From the NCBI GenBank assembly GCA_004154925.1, contig QJNS01000083.1, positions 1 to 64,000 of the forward strand: a stretch of DNA of 64,000 bases. The letters run 5' to 3'. The notes beneath the pieces are model-generated. The model worked only from the letters and a program-made list of their open reading frames with translations, searched no databases and was not told the origin of the DNA. Shown piece after piece: positions 45,714 through 56,634 of the stretch; positions within the stretch are counted from its first letter, which is position 1, and the number at the start of each line of letters is the position of its first letter. This DNA is from Monosporascus cannonballus. Its lineage: Eukaryota > Ascomycota > Sordariomycetes > Xylariales. The translations under genes were made by a program, and so were the position numbers.

Positions 45714-48441
45714 GCCGGTCTCGAAAGGGGGGAAGGGCTTTGATTCCGGCAGCTCCATATCACTCCAGCTCGAAAATAAAGCCTTGATGTTGTTTAATTT
45801 GCAGTATCTAAGTCACGACTCCGCGATCCTAGTACGGAAGTAGCGACTTTCGTTGCCAATGCGCTGCGGATATCACTTCGGCGCCAGGAATAAACTTGAA
45901 TATCGACGTGGTGGTGTAACTCTAGATGGGAGTATTGGGAGAAATATGGTGTATACTTCAATTATGGCTCAGGGACTTCAAAAGAGGACGAGCGCGTCTA
46001 TGGAAAAGGACGAATACAAAAATGATACCGGACGAAGAGGCCCTCATTGACTTTCTTGACAAGCGCGAGATGACGAGTATCTCTCGAACAACTGATATGC
46101 CCCCCTTCTAGAAATTTCATAAAGGGGGCCCCGGCTTATTCGAGATTGTCTAGGACGAGGATCGGGGAGTTATAAATCACCCCGGAAGAAGGAAAATTTA
46201 CATGCCCAGCGCAAAGCCGATAAGAGTATTTAATCTTGGGCTCTCTTGGTGTCTTCCAACGTGAGACTAAGAGAAAACTGCTTCCGTATTTCGACAAATA
46301 TTATATGCTCCTAGCTAGAGCCTATATGTCATAGAGGTGCCCCCGGAAAGCGCATAGCGCTTTGGTGTGTAAATAGAAACAGGAAGAAAGGAGAAAGAGA
46401 GATGGGAAGCGTGGTAAGAAAGTGGTAACCCCGAGAACGGTTTGTGTGCCCCAAATAATCTATAGTCCTGTTCTCAGGTATGATTCATTGCCGTTTAATC
46501 GCGCTCAACTTCAATATGAGTAGAATTACTTCGCCAGGCGCCTTCGATATGTTTTCCTAGGGAAGGGGGAAAAAAAACCTTTGTAGCAGACGTAGTTAGT
46601 ACAACCTGTCTGAGACAGGTCGAGTAACCTTCTCTTTCGAGGTCCTCACAACACCCCCTTTGATAATAAAGCAACCGGATACTGCGTATGCCAACAGCCG
46701 CCCACCCCCTGCCCAAACACCATTTACTCCTGAGGCTTTGAACAATCATAGCCGTTCCATCTTTGAACAGGATTGACAAACTCCAGTATGGACTTCGTCT
46801 GAATCGAACGTTGACAGGCTCCAAGTTCCAGGTGGATTGGGTTGACTACAAATCCGGATTCGACATATGTCTGGTTCTAGGAGGTTCTTATTGAACATAT
46901 CCCGTTTCCTTGCTAATGACAAGCCTTTGGTAGGTTAAGGGCCAGCTCAAAGAACCTCTAGCAGCGAAACGCCCCATTAGGGGTACCTGTCCCTGAGCCT
47001 AGCACCACCAACCAGGGTAAGGATTGAAAGGAACTACGCAGATCGGTCTAAAAGAAGGCATGAAGTCCGTCCAAGTAGATATTAAGGAGTTGGACCAGCC
47101 TTGAGAGGTCCTGGTGGACTCCCAGGTCCCTGCATCTGAGTTTGTCGAGTTTTCCTTTGATTAAGGTCCCAAGAATGGTCATAAGGCCCCCGGAACCTTC
47201 TTGGGGGATTATAGTCTTAGACGTTGGTATACATAACTCCTGACATGGCGCCTTTGAATATTAGCTGTGCGTGAACGGCCGTACATCATTATCTCACCGT
47301 CCAGATTGTCGAGGAGGGTTGGGTGGTGATTAACAGCTCGAAGCCAATGCATGGTTGTTCGGAATTGAGGGGTTCGACTGGAAAGCGGCCGATAGGAATA
47401 GGAAGTTTGAAACCCATGGCCGGGACTCGAAAAACACCTAGACTAAATGCAAGAAACAGCCCTAGTAGACGAACAGTAGAATCAAAACAAGCGTCGAGAC
47501 GCGCAGACTCTAACTGCCTATGATAGGTGTTATGTACTTGAGCCTCCTCGTCTCCATTGCCTACAAGACGTGCTCGTATCAAGAGATCATCCCCCTAGAA
47601 GGCTTTATCGCTTTTAGAAAGATCAGTTAGCAGAAAGCCACAGAACTCCAGGTCCTTAACACAGAGTAAAGTTGGTTCGCATAACATGACAGCCGTACTT
47701 GATTTTCCAACTAATGGTGACAAGGCATCATCACTCATAACAATTATTGTAAACTACGGAGTGGCCAAAGCTTCAACTAGCATCAAAACACGACCAATAA
47801 GAAAGCATTAAAACACCAATACTTCCGGTTTAGTGAAATAGGAATGATGGGGCTGCCAAGATCCCGTCAGCGGTGCCATGTGGCCTGTGATTGTTTGGAC
47901 AACAGAAGTTCATGGCTCTAAGAGAACTGCACGGAAGAGCGCGGATACAAATACAAAACTCGGGCTCGAGTCATCCATAATAAAGACTCAAATTCTGGAA
48001 CAAGTTTCAAGCGACCTACCAAGTAGTAATACGAACCGCCACTAAACCTCTGACCGTAAGATATCCCAGAGCACCGCCGAATCCTTCGAGCTGGGCGGTG
48101 CGACTTCGGCTCGTCTAATTGTACTCCGCGTCCTTGGGGGGACGGGGTAGCCCACCAATAGAAACAAAGTCTTCTATGCGCTTAGTCAATTTGCTCGATG
48201 AAAGTTGGGCTGAGCCACTTGTCGATCCACTGTGACAATGACTTGTCCAGGAAAAAAACTCTTGGACGTCGTCATTTTGTCGCCATGAGCTTGTCCGAGC
48301 CTGGTACGCGAAGGAGGACAGAGATTTAAGAGTGTAGCGCTGTCCCCATAGGAATCCACGTTGGTTTTTAACCACTTTCTTACCCAAAACTAGAAGTAAA
48401 GTCGACCAACTCTTCAACTAGAACAAACAAGCACGCCCACC
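45714..48441. other. gene-poor right flank of the retroelement block
   Basis: Returns to ordinary composition. Frames of 60-117 codons occur on both strands but none has a recognisable domain, codon bias or splice sites. The last 150 bp are the promoter of the next gene. Confidence 0.45.
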
Positions 48442-49125
48442 ATGTACTCCCAGGCTCTTCTCCTCCTCGCCGCTGGCACTGCTGCCGCCTATCGTCCTCA
48501 CCAGCTCAACGGCGTTCGAAATCTCCAGCAGCCAGGTGTCCAAGCCCGCCAAACCGGCAGCATTGCCGACTGTACATCGTCCGCGTTTGCGATTATCAGC
48601 TCTGTTCCGACGCCCAACAGCGATTTGGCCAACTACTTTGAGACATTCGTAGTTACTGCCGACCTCGCGAACCCCACCGTTTTCTGCGAGATCACGTCGG
48701 CTCTTCCCACAAGTCTCAGCTCCGCGTACTTCTCTTATGATGAGGCCGCTAGCAGCTGGTACAGCGAACAAAGCTCCAACATTGTTGAGCTTGCCAGCAA
48801 CTGCGCCGGTGAGGCTGTCGCCACGTCGGTGACCGAGATTGTCTCCATCCTTGAGTCATACACTGCGGGTGACTGCACGGGAAGCCTGCCTCCTGAGGCT
48901 AGTGACCTGAGCACCATGATCGAGGGTGGTGCATTGAGCTCCCTTGTATTCCCGACTGCCGATGCGACGGTGACTGATGCTCCGGCGTCGCCCACCAACA
49001 CAGAAGATGAGGCCGGATCCGAGCAGACCACGTCAATTGAACAGGGTGCCGCTGCTAGGCCTACTGGTGTGGTTGCCGGCGCAATTGCGGCCGCTGGGTT
49101 CATCGGTGCCGTCGCCATGATGTAA
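48442..49125 (+). CDS. secreted GPI-anchored surface protein
   Basis: 227 residues, single exon, ATG at 48442 in a CACCATGT context. The N-terminus MYSQALLLLAAGTAAAYRP is a signal peptide with cleavage likely after TAAA. The mature part has four Cys (in ADCTSS, VFCEIT, SNCAGE and GDCTGS), fitting two disulphides, and a repeating Ser/Ala helical pattern. A Thr/Ser/Pro/Glu-rich linker leads to a typical GPI signal: small residues (GAAARP) and then a hydrophobic tail ending AAAGFIGAVAMM. It resembles fungal proteins annotated as infection-structure-specific or DUF7735, from memory only. Expected place: plasma membrane or cell wall. Function unknown. Confidence 0.82.
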   Translation: MYSQALLLLAAGTAAAYRPHQLNGVRNLQQPGVQARQTGSIADCTSSAFAIISSVPTPNSDLANYFETFVVTADLANPTVFCEITSALPTSLSSAYFSYDEAASSWYSEQSSNIVELASNCAGEAVATSVTEIVSILESYTAGDCTGSLPPEASDLSTMIEGGALSSLVFPTADATVTDAPASPTNTEDEAGSEQTTSIEQGAAARPTGVVAGAIAAAGFIGAVAMM

Positions 49126-49739
49126 CAAGGTTTCGAGGGACATGCGGTGTATGTAAAGGTAGCAGCTCTAACATCGTCGTCTACTATACAATGGGGACAT
49201 AATTCGCTTTTACACCTGTGTTCGTATGCCGCTAGTTGTCTATTCGAACATCGAGGTCTCAGCCACATTGATGAGGTATGCATATGTGTAGGCCTTTACA
49301 CTTCAACAAACCCAACGTAAACATCCACTCACTATCTAGTTAATTCTCGAAATAAATACCTAGGTCTGAATGTGTCAGGGCCTCCTTGTCCTTACAGAGT
49401 CCTACCAAGGCCAAGATAGGGGGCACCACCAAGTCAATGTGGAGAAGGCACAAATGATGTTGAGTCTACAGTGCTGCTCATGTAATCACTTCATTAGAAT
49501 TGCCTTTATTCCGAGCAAGCTGCTGTTTATGCACGATATTCGTGGTGCGTCAAATGAGACCGGCTTTGCTGGCGCTTAGGAAGTTAAGGGGATAAAGCCC
49601 CCCCTACTATCGTGGCTTGATCATCATATCGTATTCAACTAAATATATCCCTTTCAAAACCACGCCATCTCGATGCAGTTAGCCAACTCACTTGCCTGGT
49701 CCTATATATATACATAACCAAAATACACCCATTTAAAAC
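49126..49739. other. short intergenic stretch, nothing recognised
   Basis: Between the convergent 3' ends of the GPI protein and the RING protein. Contains GGGGATAAAGCCCC near 49590, a weak hairpin that might be an old repeat end, and an ATATATATA run near 49705. Confidence 0.4.
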
Positions 49740-50618
49740 TTACCACCGAACCCAACATCTCCTACTTGCGTAGTACTGCTGCCAGAGAGTAGTCCTCAAT
49801 TCTTGGCGCAGCTGCTTCGCGCTCTTCGGACCACCATTTTGGGGGTCTCTGAATGGATATCCAGATATGGACGGATAAGCCAACTCCACCACATTTTCTA
49901 CATAGTTGTCAAAGTCGTCTTGCTCGCAGTCCCTGCAGAGAGGAGGTACTTCGCCGCCTTCAGGAACGGTCATTGGAAGCTGGCGTTTCCGACTGAGGTG
50001 GACATTGTACCGTTGAAGGGCAATCGGGTGATGGCAACGTCTGTAGACGAGCTTAAACCGACAAATGGGACAGTTGGGGGTCCTACCATTGCTCGTCCGC
50101 TCGTCTACCCATGATGAGAGGCAATGATAGTCAAAGAAGTGTCCGCAGGGGCTCACAGTAAAATCCTCTACACCGAACATATACTGTTCCCCACCGGGGG
50201 TAAACATCAAGACATGTTGGGGCATCTCGAGCTTGTAGTCGCTACAGATACCGCAGTCCAAGTCAATCTTTAGAGGATTGGTCTGGCTGTCTAGCCCGCC
50301 CTCGTCGAGGAACGGTGCTATGTCGCTGAATAAGCTAACATGACGATCCGTCAGCACCACACACGGATGACTTACCAACGAAGGCTGTTGGAACGTGGGA
50401 CTCGGCGTCGCCACAGCTGTAAGACCTGGCAGTGGCTCTGTAGGAGGTTGCTGATAGTGGTGTCGCTGGACTCCAGGGGGTAGTAGTTGTGAGCTTTTGC
50501 ATCCGGGTTCTTCAGCTTGCTGGAACACCACCCTTGTTCTGTTACGCATCTCCGGAACGAACCAGGATGGAACAGCAAAAGAGACCTCAAGGTCCAGCTG
50601 GGGATATGTTTGCGCCAT
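49740..50618 (-). CDS. RING-finger protein, probable E3 ubiquitin ligase
   Basis: 292 residues counted from ATG at 50618 (MAQTYPQLDLEVSF). The open frame runs 24 codons further up but has no ATG there. Residues about 122-186 form a RING: CGIC, then a long first loop, CGHFFDYHC and finally CPIC. The fifth ligand position holds Asp (C-x-H-x2-D-x2-C), as in Rbx1-like RINGs, where canonical RINGs have His or Cys. The N-terminal 100 residues are Pro/Gln-rich. After the RING a Cys/Asp-rich piece (LCRDCEQDDFDNYV) and a basic C-terminus follow. RING proteins recruit a ubiquitin-charged E2; the target is unknown. A GTAAGT...TTAG pair inside the frame near 50334-50375 could be a 41-nt intron, but removing it breaks the frame, so I left it in. 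Confidence 0.68.
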   Translation of the reverse strand: MAQTYPQLDLEVSFAVPSWFVPEMRNRTRVVFQQAEEPGCKSSQLLPPGVQRHHYQQPPTEPLPGLTAVATPSPTFQQPSLVSHPCVVLTDRHVSLFSDIAPFLDEGGLDSQTNPLKIDLDCGICSDYKLEMPQHVLMFTPGGEQYMFGVEDFTVSPCGHFFDYHCLSSWVDERTSNGRTPNCPICRFKLVYRRCHHPIALQRYNVHLSRKRQLPMTVPEGGEVPPLCRDCEQDDFDNYVENVVELAYPSISGYPFRDPQNGGPKSAKQLRQELRTTLWQQYYASRRCWVRW

Positions 50619-51857
50619 AACTGTATGCCCAGATGCCAGGTGCTCTTCAGCTTTCCGTGCGAATAAAGACACGGAAGGCCGGTAGAGCAAGTGTAGATAA
50701 TAAATGAGCAGGCCATTGTAATCTTATACAAAGGTGCTGGATGCTGTGCCTCTTGCAGACCGAAAGATTGTGATGGATCATTACACGAACTAATCAACCG
50801 TGCGATGTCCCTATGCGAACAATGTCCTTGTTTTTTTTCTGGCATTGTTATAAAACAAAGCACAGCTTCATACCCGCCACGCCATACCATCACCCGTTCC
50901 ACCTGCGTCCTTTGTCAGCCATATAAACGGTGCATGCCTATTATCAGCACATGTAATGGCGTTCCATTCGTCTCAGGACTTCCAGGAGATGAAGGATAGA
51001 AGCGCAAAGTAGCACTGTCATGGAAAAGGGCACCCCTAGCTGGGGTTTTCGGGTGATTGTTGCTCCTTTCCGAAGCCCTATATCAGTGGATCACCCACAC
51101 CAAGTGGGATCATCACTTCCTAGCTTCCTACAAGTCAATATACCCTTAAGAGCTGTGTATCTGCTCCTTAGTAAGTGTGACAAGCACCGAGTGCAGGGGG
51201 ACGGTCGCTAAGATGGCCATAGAAGTGCCTACCGTACGACATATCCCTCTTCAAGATATGTGCAGTATTGGTGATATGTCGTCGAAAGCCCCTTGCTGCG
51301 ATGATAACATTAGTCGTGCTACCCAGCCCTCACTAAGTCGCGAGATCCCAGAGGCATCCAGCCATGCCGACCGTAAAGGTTTTGATGAGAAGTTTCTATC
51401 AAGTGACCTTATCTGGGGAACCATGCTAGAGGACGGACATATTCTATTTAGGGCTGCCCGTATGAGCAACTGTGGTACCACAGGGAGAGAAAAATACACA
51501 CAACAAAGAGCTATGCACTTCAAAATCATTTCTGGCTACCGGGACCTCGTGAAGCATAGTCATACCGCCCCGGCGAGAATCTATGTAAGGCAGATCATCG
51601 CAAGAGCTTCGATATGTCTTGAGCTGATGGGATCTAAAACCGGATCGTCTTGAACCACCATCGTACCTTTCTGTATACACCACTTTCGCGGATATCCCAT
51701 CACCACAAGCAGGGCCCACGTCGCATTAGCGCGGAGGGGTATGAACGATACTGCGATATAATAATGAATGTGCCATGTATTGCGTAACCCCCGCAGTATA
51801 AAAAAAATGAACAAAAGGGCAAACCGAATAGAACTCCACGCTATGCCGTGTGACGAA
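50619..51857. other. intergenic, no supported gene
   Basis: Holds the promoter of the RING gene and the 3' flank of the aminopeptidase gene. A plus-strand frame of 158 codons (51177-51653) starts with ATG but has no domain, signal peptide or splice support; I do not call it a gene. Confidence 0.4.
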
Positions 51858-54714
51858 CTATACAGACATCGCTGAGGAGTCTTTGGCACCAGGGACACCT
51901 ATGCCCGATCTCTTCTTGATTTCCTCCTCGAAAGCCTTCCGCCCCTCGACAGGTGCAGGCCTCGCGCCTGCGACCTTTAACCACTCACCGTTGAAAGCGT
52001 TAACGAGCCAATTGTTCAGTTCTTCGCCCCGTCAGTACAATATCATTCAAACCCGTCGAGTGCTAGATTGCATAAGGCGGACTCACTATCGTAAACAATA
52101 CGGTTCGCATTGTGGAAATATATACCGTGATTGCTGTCCGGAAACATGTGTAAGTCGTAGTTTTCGACGCCAGCCAGATCCAGTTTATCCAGTAGGGTCA
52201 GTGTATTCTGCATGTGCACGTTGTCATCAGCAACGCCGTGCATGATGAGGAAGCGCACGTTCTCGCCCAGTGCCGTGGCGTTACTGATGGCCGTACCCTC
52301 ATAGCCGTCGGGGTTCTCCTGCGGCGTCAGCATGTAACGCTCGGTGTAGATGCTGTCGTAGAAGCGCCAGTCGGTGACAGGGGCGACGGCCATGCCGTAC
52401 TTGAAGGTCTGCCCGGCGTCGTGCTCGAGCGTCTTGAGCGTCTGGAACCCCCCGTACGACCACCCCCAGATAGCGAGGCGCGACTCGTCGGTATATGGTT
52501 TGTTGGCCCAGATCTTGGCAGCGGCGATCTGGTCATGAGCCTCCCACTTCCCGAGGTGCTTGCGCACAATCACGCGGGCCTTGCGCCCGATGAAGCCTGT
52601 GCCCCGACCGTCAACGGTGACGACGATATACCCGAGATTAGATGCTATGTAGGACTGGAAGTCGACAGCAAACTTCTTGTCGACAGATTGGGATCCGGGA
52701 CCCGAGTATTGTTGGAATAGAACAGGATACCTTTTCTTGGGATCAAAGTGAGGGGGACGACGCTCCTTGAAATTTAGCTCGAAACCGTCAATAGTGATTT
52801 GACCGTAGTTGAGCAAAGGTAGCTCATGCTTTTTTGCCTTCTCCGCCAGGTCTTTGTTCTCTTCAACAGCGTATTCGTATGACTCCGGATTGCTAGGAGT
52901 ACTTATGACCTTTTGCCAAGGGATGTTCGGCCCGAGGTACGAGACGAGCGAGTACCCGGCCTTGCTGGAGAAAGATGCCCTATAATAACCTTCCTTCCTG
53001 GTGTCCGTGACCGGCTGAAGGTCTGATCCATCCAACTTGACGCTGTAGACATGTCTTTGAATGGAGGATTCCTTGGTCGAAACGAAGTAAATGAGGTTAT
53101 TCTTCAGGTCCACGGCAGAGGGTGCGGCCACAACCTCCCACTTGCCTGAGGTGAGCATGATGGGCTCGGCGGCGTCCATAGGACTAAAATACGCCAGGTG
53201 ATCTCTATCATCATGAATGACGGTGTCGACATAGCCGTCTTCGGGCCTGCCGTTCTCGGGGTCTGCGGGGATGTAGGTCGTGTCATGCGATATCTCAAAC
53301 CAGCCGCCGTCAATCTTGTTAACATCGACGGTTCTTACGGTTTTGCCGGTTCGAGCAGCCACATCCACGAGAACAACGCGCATGACGTCGCTAACACGGT
53401 TTGTCTCCTTGATAAGCACCCTGTTGCCAGCCCACATGACGTCTGTGACGAGGAGGTCATCTGGCTTAAACTCGCCTTCTACATCGACAGAGAAGACGTC
53501 GCCTCGAGCTAAGTCGTAGAACAGCAGGTCCACGAACGGATTCGGGGAACCAGCTTTTGGGTACTTGAGTTGCTGGACTTCTGGATAGGCTTCCTGTCCT
53601 GGAGGAGGCTCTTCGCCACTCGGTCTATCGATGAAGAACTGAATAGGATATTCGGGGACTAACGTCTCGTTGGTCCGTAAGAAAGCTAGATAATCCCCGT
53701 TTCCTGACCACCACGTCGCGCTACTGTCCCCGAAGACCTCCTCTTCATATACCCAGTCAGGAATACCGTAGAAGTACTCGGGCCCACCGTCTTTGGTTAT
53801 CTGCACGACCTTGTTGCTTTCGAGGTGTCGGATGTAAAGGTTGTTGTTGCTCGTGAAAACAATCGCATTGCTCTTCGGGCTCCACCGCGCAGACTGTACC
53901 TTAAGATTCGAGTCGCCCGGGTCCAGCGGCTCGGCGCCCTGCGTTTCGACATCGAATATCCAATACACACCCGTAAATGAGTGCCGCCAGACGGCTTTGG
54001 TGTTCGTTGCGATGAGTACCTTCTTCAGATCGGGACTGGGCCACAACTTCTCAGGTGATAGTTGTCGGTCGCCAGAGCTGAACTGCCGACTGCGCATCAA
54101 CGTCTGAGAAGCCATGACTTGGCCGCTGCCGGTGACATGCTCTTGGTTGAGACTGCGGACATCCTCTACCACCAAGTAATCCTTCCCGGCAGCGCCCCTT
54201 TCCAACAGTAGCCCATCTTCTCCGTTTGCTCCCTCGATCCAACTGATCTCGTGACTATTCGCATACCAGTAGCCGTCGTGGATTTGATCAATTGTAATCT
54301 TCTTGCCGGATCTGAGCGATGCAGTTGCTTCCGGGTCATGTTCCTCTTTCTGTGATGAATGGTTTGAAGACAGGTACATAAGCAGGCCAGCGCCCCATGA
54401 TGCGACGATTAAAGCTCCAAGGATGAGAATTATCCGTTTGAGTTTTTTGTCCACTTCTATGATTCTGCCACCAGGAGCGGAAGCCAAGAACGCTTCACGC
54501 TCATCATGGGAGCCCTGATTCAGGGGATCCTCATCATTAAAGTCGGATAAGTTGCCGCTGAGCTTTTCCCTTTCGCCGAGTCGTTCGAATACAAGGCTAG
54601 TAGTCGACACAGAAGAAAGCGAGTCGCTAGATGATCTCGGAGAAGCTGTACCTAATTAGCTGTCGGTCCAACCATTCATTCGGTGAGCCGACTCGGATGT
54701 TGCTCCATACCCAT
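51858..54714 (-). CDS. dapB: type II membrane dipeptidyl aminopeptidase (vacuolar DPAP B / DPP4 family)
   Basis: Serine peptidase of family S9B that removes X-Pro/X-Ala dipeptides. Its fungal homologues sit in the vacuolar or late Golgi membrane. Predicted exons: 54714-54711 (only ATGG), 54651-52087 and 52021-51858, with introns of 59 nt (GTATGG...AATTAG) and 65 nt (GTGAGT...GCGAAG), giving 910 residues. The open frame's apparent start is a GTG, so the tiny first exon is needed for an ATG; it gives [16 protein letters not shown] Ser-rich cytosolic head is followed by one membrane helix (about 75-96, [18 protein letters not shown]), a long beta-propeller and the hydrolase domain with WGWSYGG (Ser733), [10 protein letters not shown] (Asp810/811) and DSNHGIYF (His843). 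The last exon supplies [16 protein letters not shown] and ends SSAMSV. All catalytic residues are present. The symbol follows Aspergillus usage. Confidence 0.92.
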
Positions 54715-56634
54715 CTTTCACCGTTCACCAGCTACTTGTTCATTGTCCAGTGTGACAACCACCGCAGAATCTGCCGTTCATGAATTTGTCGACCAATAGA
54801 TTAGGACTTTGCACTAAATGATATTGCAGCTATTACCTGGTCTTAATACCATTGTGAACATTAGAGAAGGAATGACCAACTTCACCGTGATATAAGCCAA
54901 ACATATGCGGTTGATGTTGCGCATGGACGTTGTAAGGGGAAGGCTCATTATCGATAAGTTGTCCTTATCTCCTTATAGCGTGGAGGCGCTATGGCTGTGC
55001 TGCAAGTCTGATAAGATAAGTGCTCACAGATATGTACCTACTGTAGGTAAGTTACGGTTGATGTACACAATGACAGCATCTCCACCAGACAATCCCTACA
55101 ATTACCGGTATTACAGTTACAAGCTCAACTCCTTATTTTCGTGGCGGATCTAACCGGGCGATTGGCCAGGGGCATAGTGCCATGGGGGCTTTCCCAGCTT
55201 CTCCCCACATTTTCTCTCCACTACTCTTGTCCACATTCCATTCATTCAGCTTCTTCCACCGGAAAGGCGAGAATTCCGCTGTCTACGAAGTACGAAGTAT
55301 ATTAAAGCAGCGCCCATTTCTGCTTACGGCGCAGTATTATGAGAATTCCTGCTCCCACGCTCCCTTGCTCCCATAGGCGGCTGGATTACGCTGGGGGACC
55401 TCTGCCAAGATAGGGCAAGGGGTAAGAACTTATCTACCATTAAAGCCAGGTCCCTTCAGCCCCGTGATGCTGAGGCACGCGAGACATACCCCACTCTTAC
55501 CAAACATACAGACAGATACTAGTACCAGCAGGTATTCACGAATACTGTATTGTGGAGTCCCACAGTGGAGTATGTCTCAACCCATAATGCTGGTATGGCA
55601 CGCTTGCACTTAGTATGACGGGTAAGTTAAACTTCTCGGAGATATTCGCGCTTACTTATTCGATACATATGTGCAATTACTGTGTACTCCAAGACAGTCT
55701 ACGCGGGATGTCAGTACGGTATCGCCCCTCGCACGCCCCACGGGTACTGGACAGGGCAGTTTTATTTCGGCCTCTTGCTGCGTACAGATGAAGCCAGAAC
55801 CAGTGAAACGGCGGTCCTCGGTAAAATCGGGGTTATCCAAGCGGTGCGTTCCCGCAGCTTTAATATAGAGGGGAAAGTAAACTTCTTCAGGAGGGATCAC
55901 CCTTGACTGAGGACTTGGCAGGTAGCAGCACTCCCTCATTCGCCAATGGGGGCGCGCTTATGCGCGGGCTACACTTATTAGCCCTGTTGCCCGCCGCAGT
56001 AATCGAATCGGTCTTGAGCGGAGAGCAAGGGAGGATGAATAAGGATGAAAACTCCTGCCTTGCCCTTACCACGTTGGCTAGGAACCACTATTGTATGTGA
56101 ATACTGGAATTTTTCGCGTGCCCATTCAGGCCATTTCGAGCCCATTGCCACGCCAAAAAACCCAGTCGGCTTGAGTGTGACCTCCCAGTCGTTCACCATG
56201 CAGTGTAACTCACGGCGCTGTCCTGATATTATGACAATTGTGGTTAATATTGCGACCCGCAGGCTGCGTGTTGCTGCTGGCCAAGCAATTCGTGCGTTTG
56301 CCAGCGAGTCCTTGTTGGAAGGCCATCATTTCCTTTACTCTATGGCTTGACTGCCGAGCCTCGTATTCAATCCCGGTGGCGTGCTTTCTCCCATCAGGCA
56401 GTTACTGTGGGCAGTAATGGTCATCCAGCCAGACAGCTCTTCTCCCCACCTTCGCATACAAATTATAATGCTTTTATAATCCGTTCACCCCTCAACTAGG
56501 CGTTTCCCATATATGTCCGGGCGTCTTTCGGTAGTTGTGCTCGCTGCCGTGTCTCTCATTTTACTCTTTATGTAGCGAGTTGCTACGTTATTCTACACTC
56601 GTTTCCGTACTGCCTACGCTACCTCATTGACGAG
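54715..56634. other. divergent intergenic region, no gene seen
   Basis: Shared upstream region of the aminopeptidase (minus) and the deacetylase (plus). Several frames of 60-100 codons overlap on both strands near 55650-56350 without domain or splice support. No repeats of note. Confidence 0.45.

Noticed and set aside
50334..50375. Possible intron in the RING gene (GTAAGT...GTTAG)
   Set aside because: Removing 41 nt shifts the frame before the RING and destroys it, so the uninterrupted frame was kept.
51177..51653. 158-codon plus-strand open frame with ATG
   Set aside because: No domain, signal peptide or supporting splice pattern; partly overlapped by open frames on the other strand. Left as unsupported.
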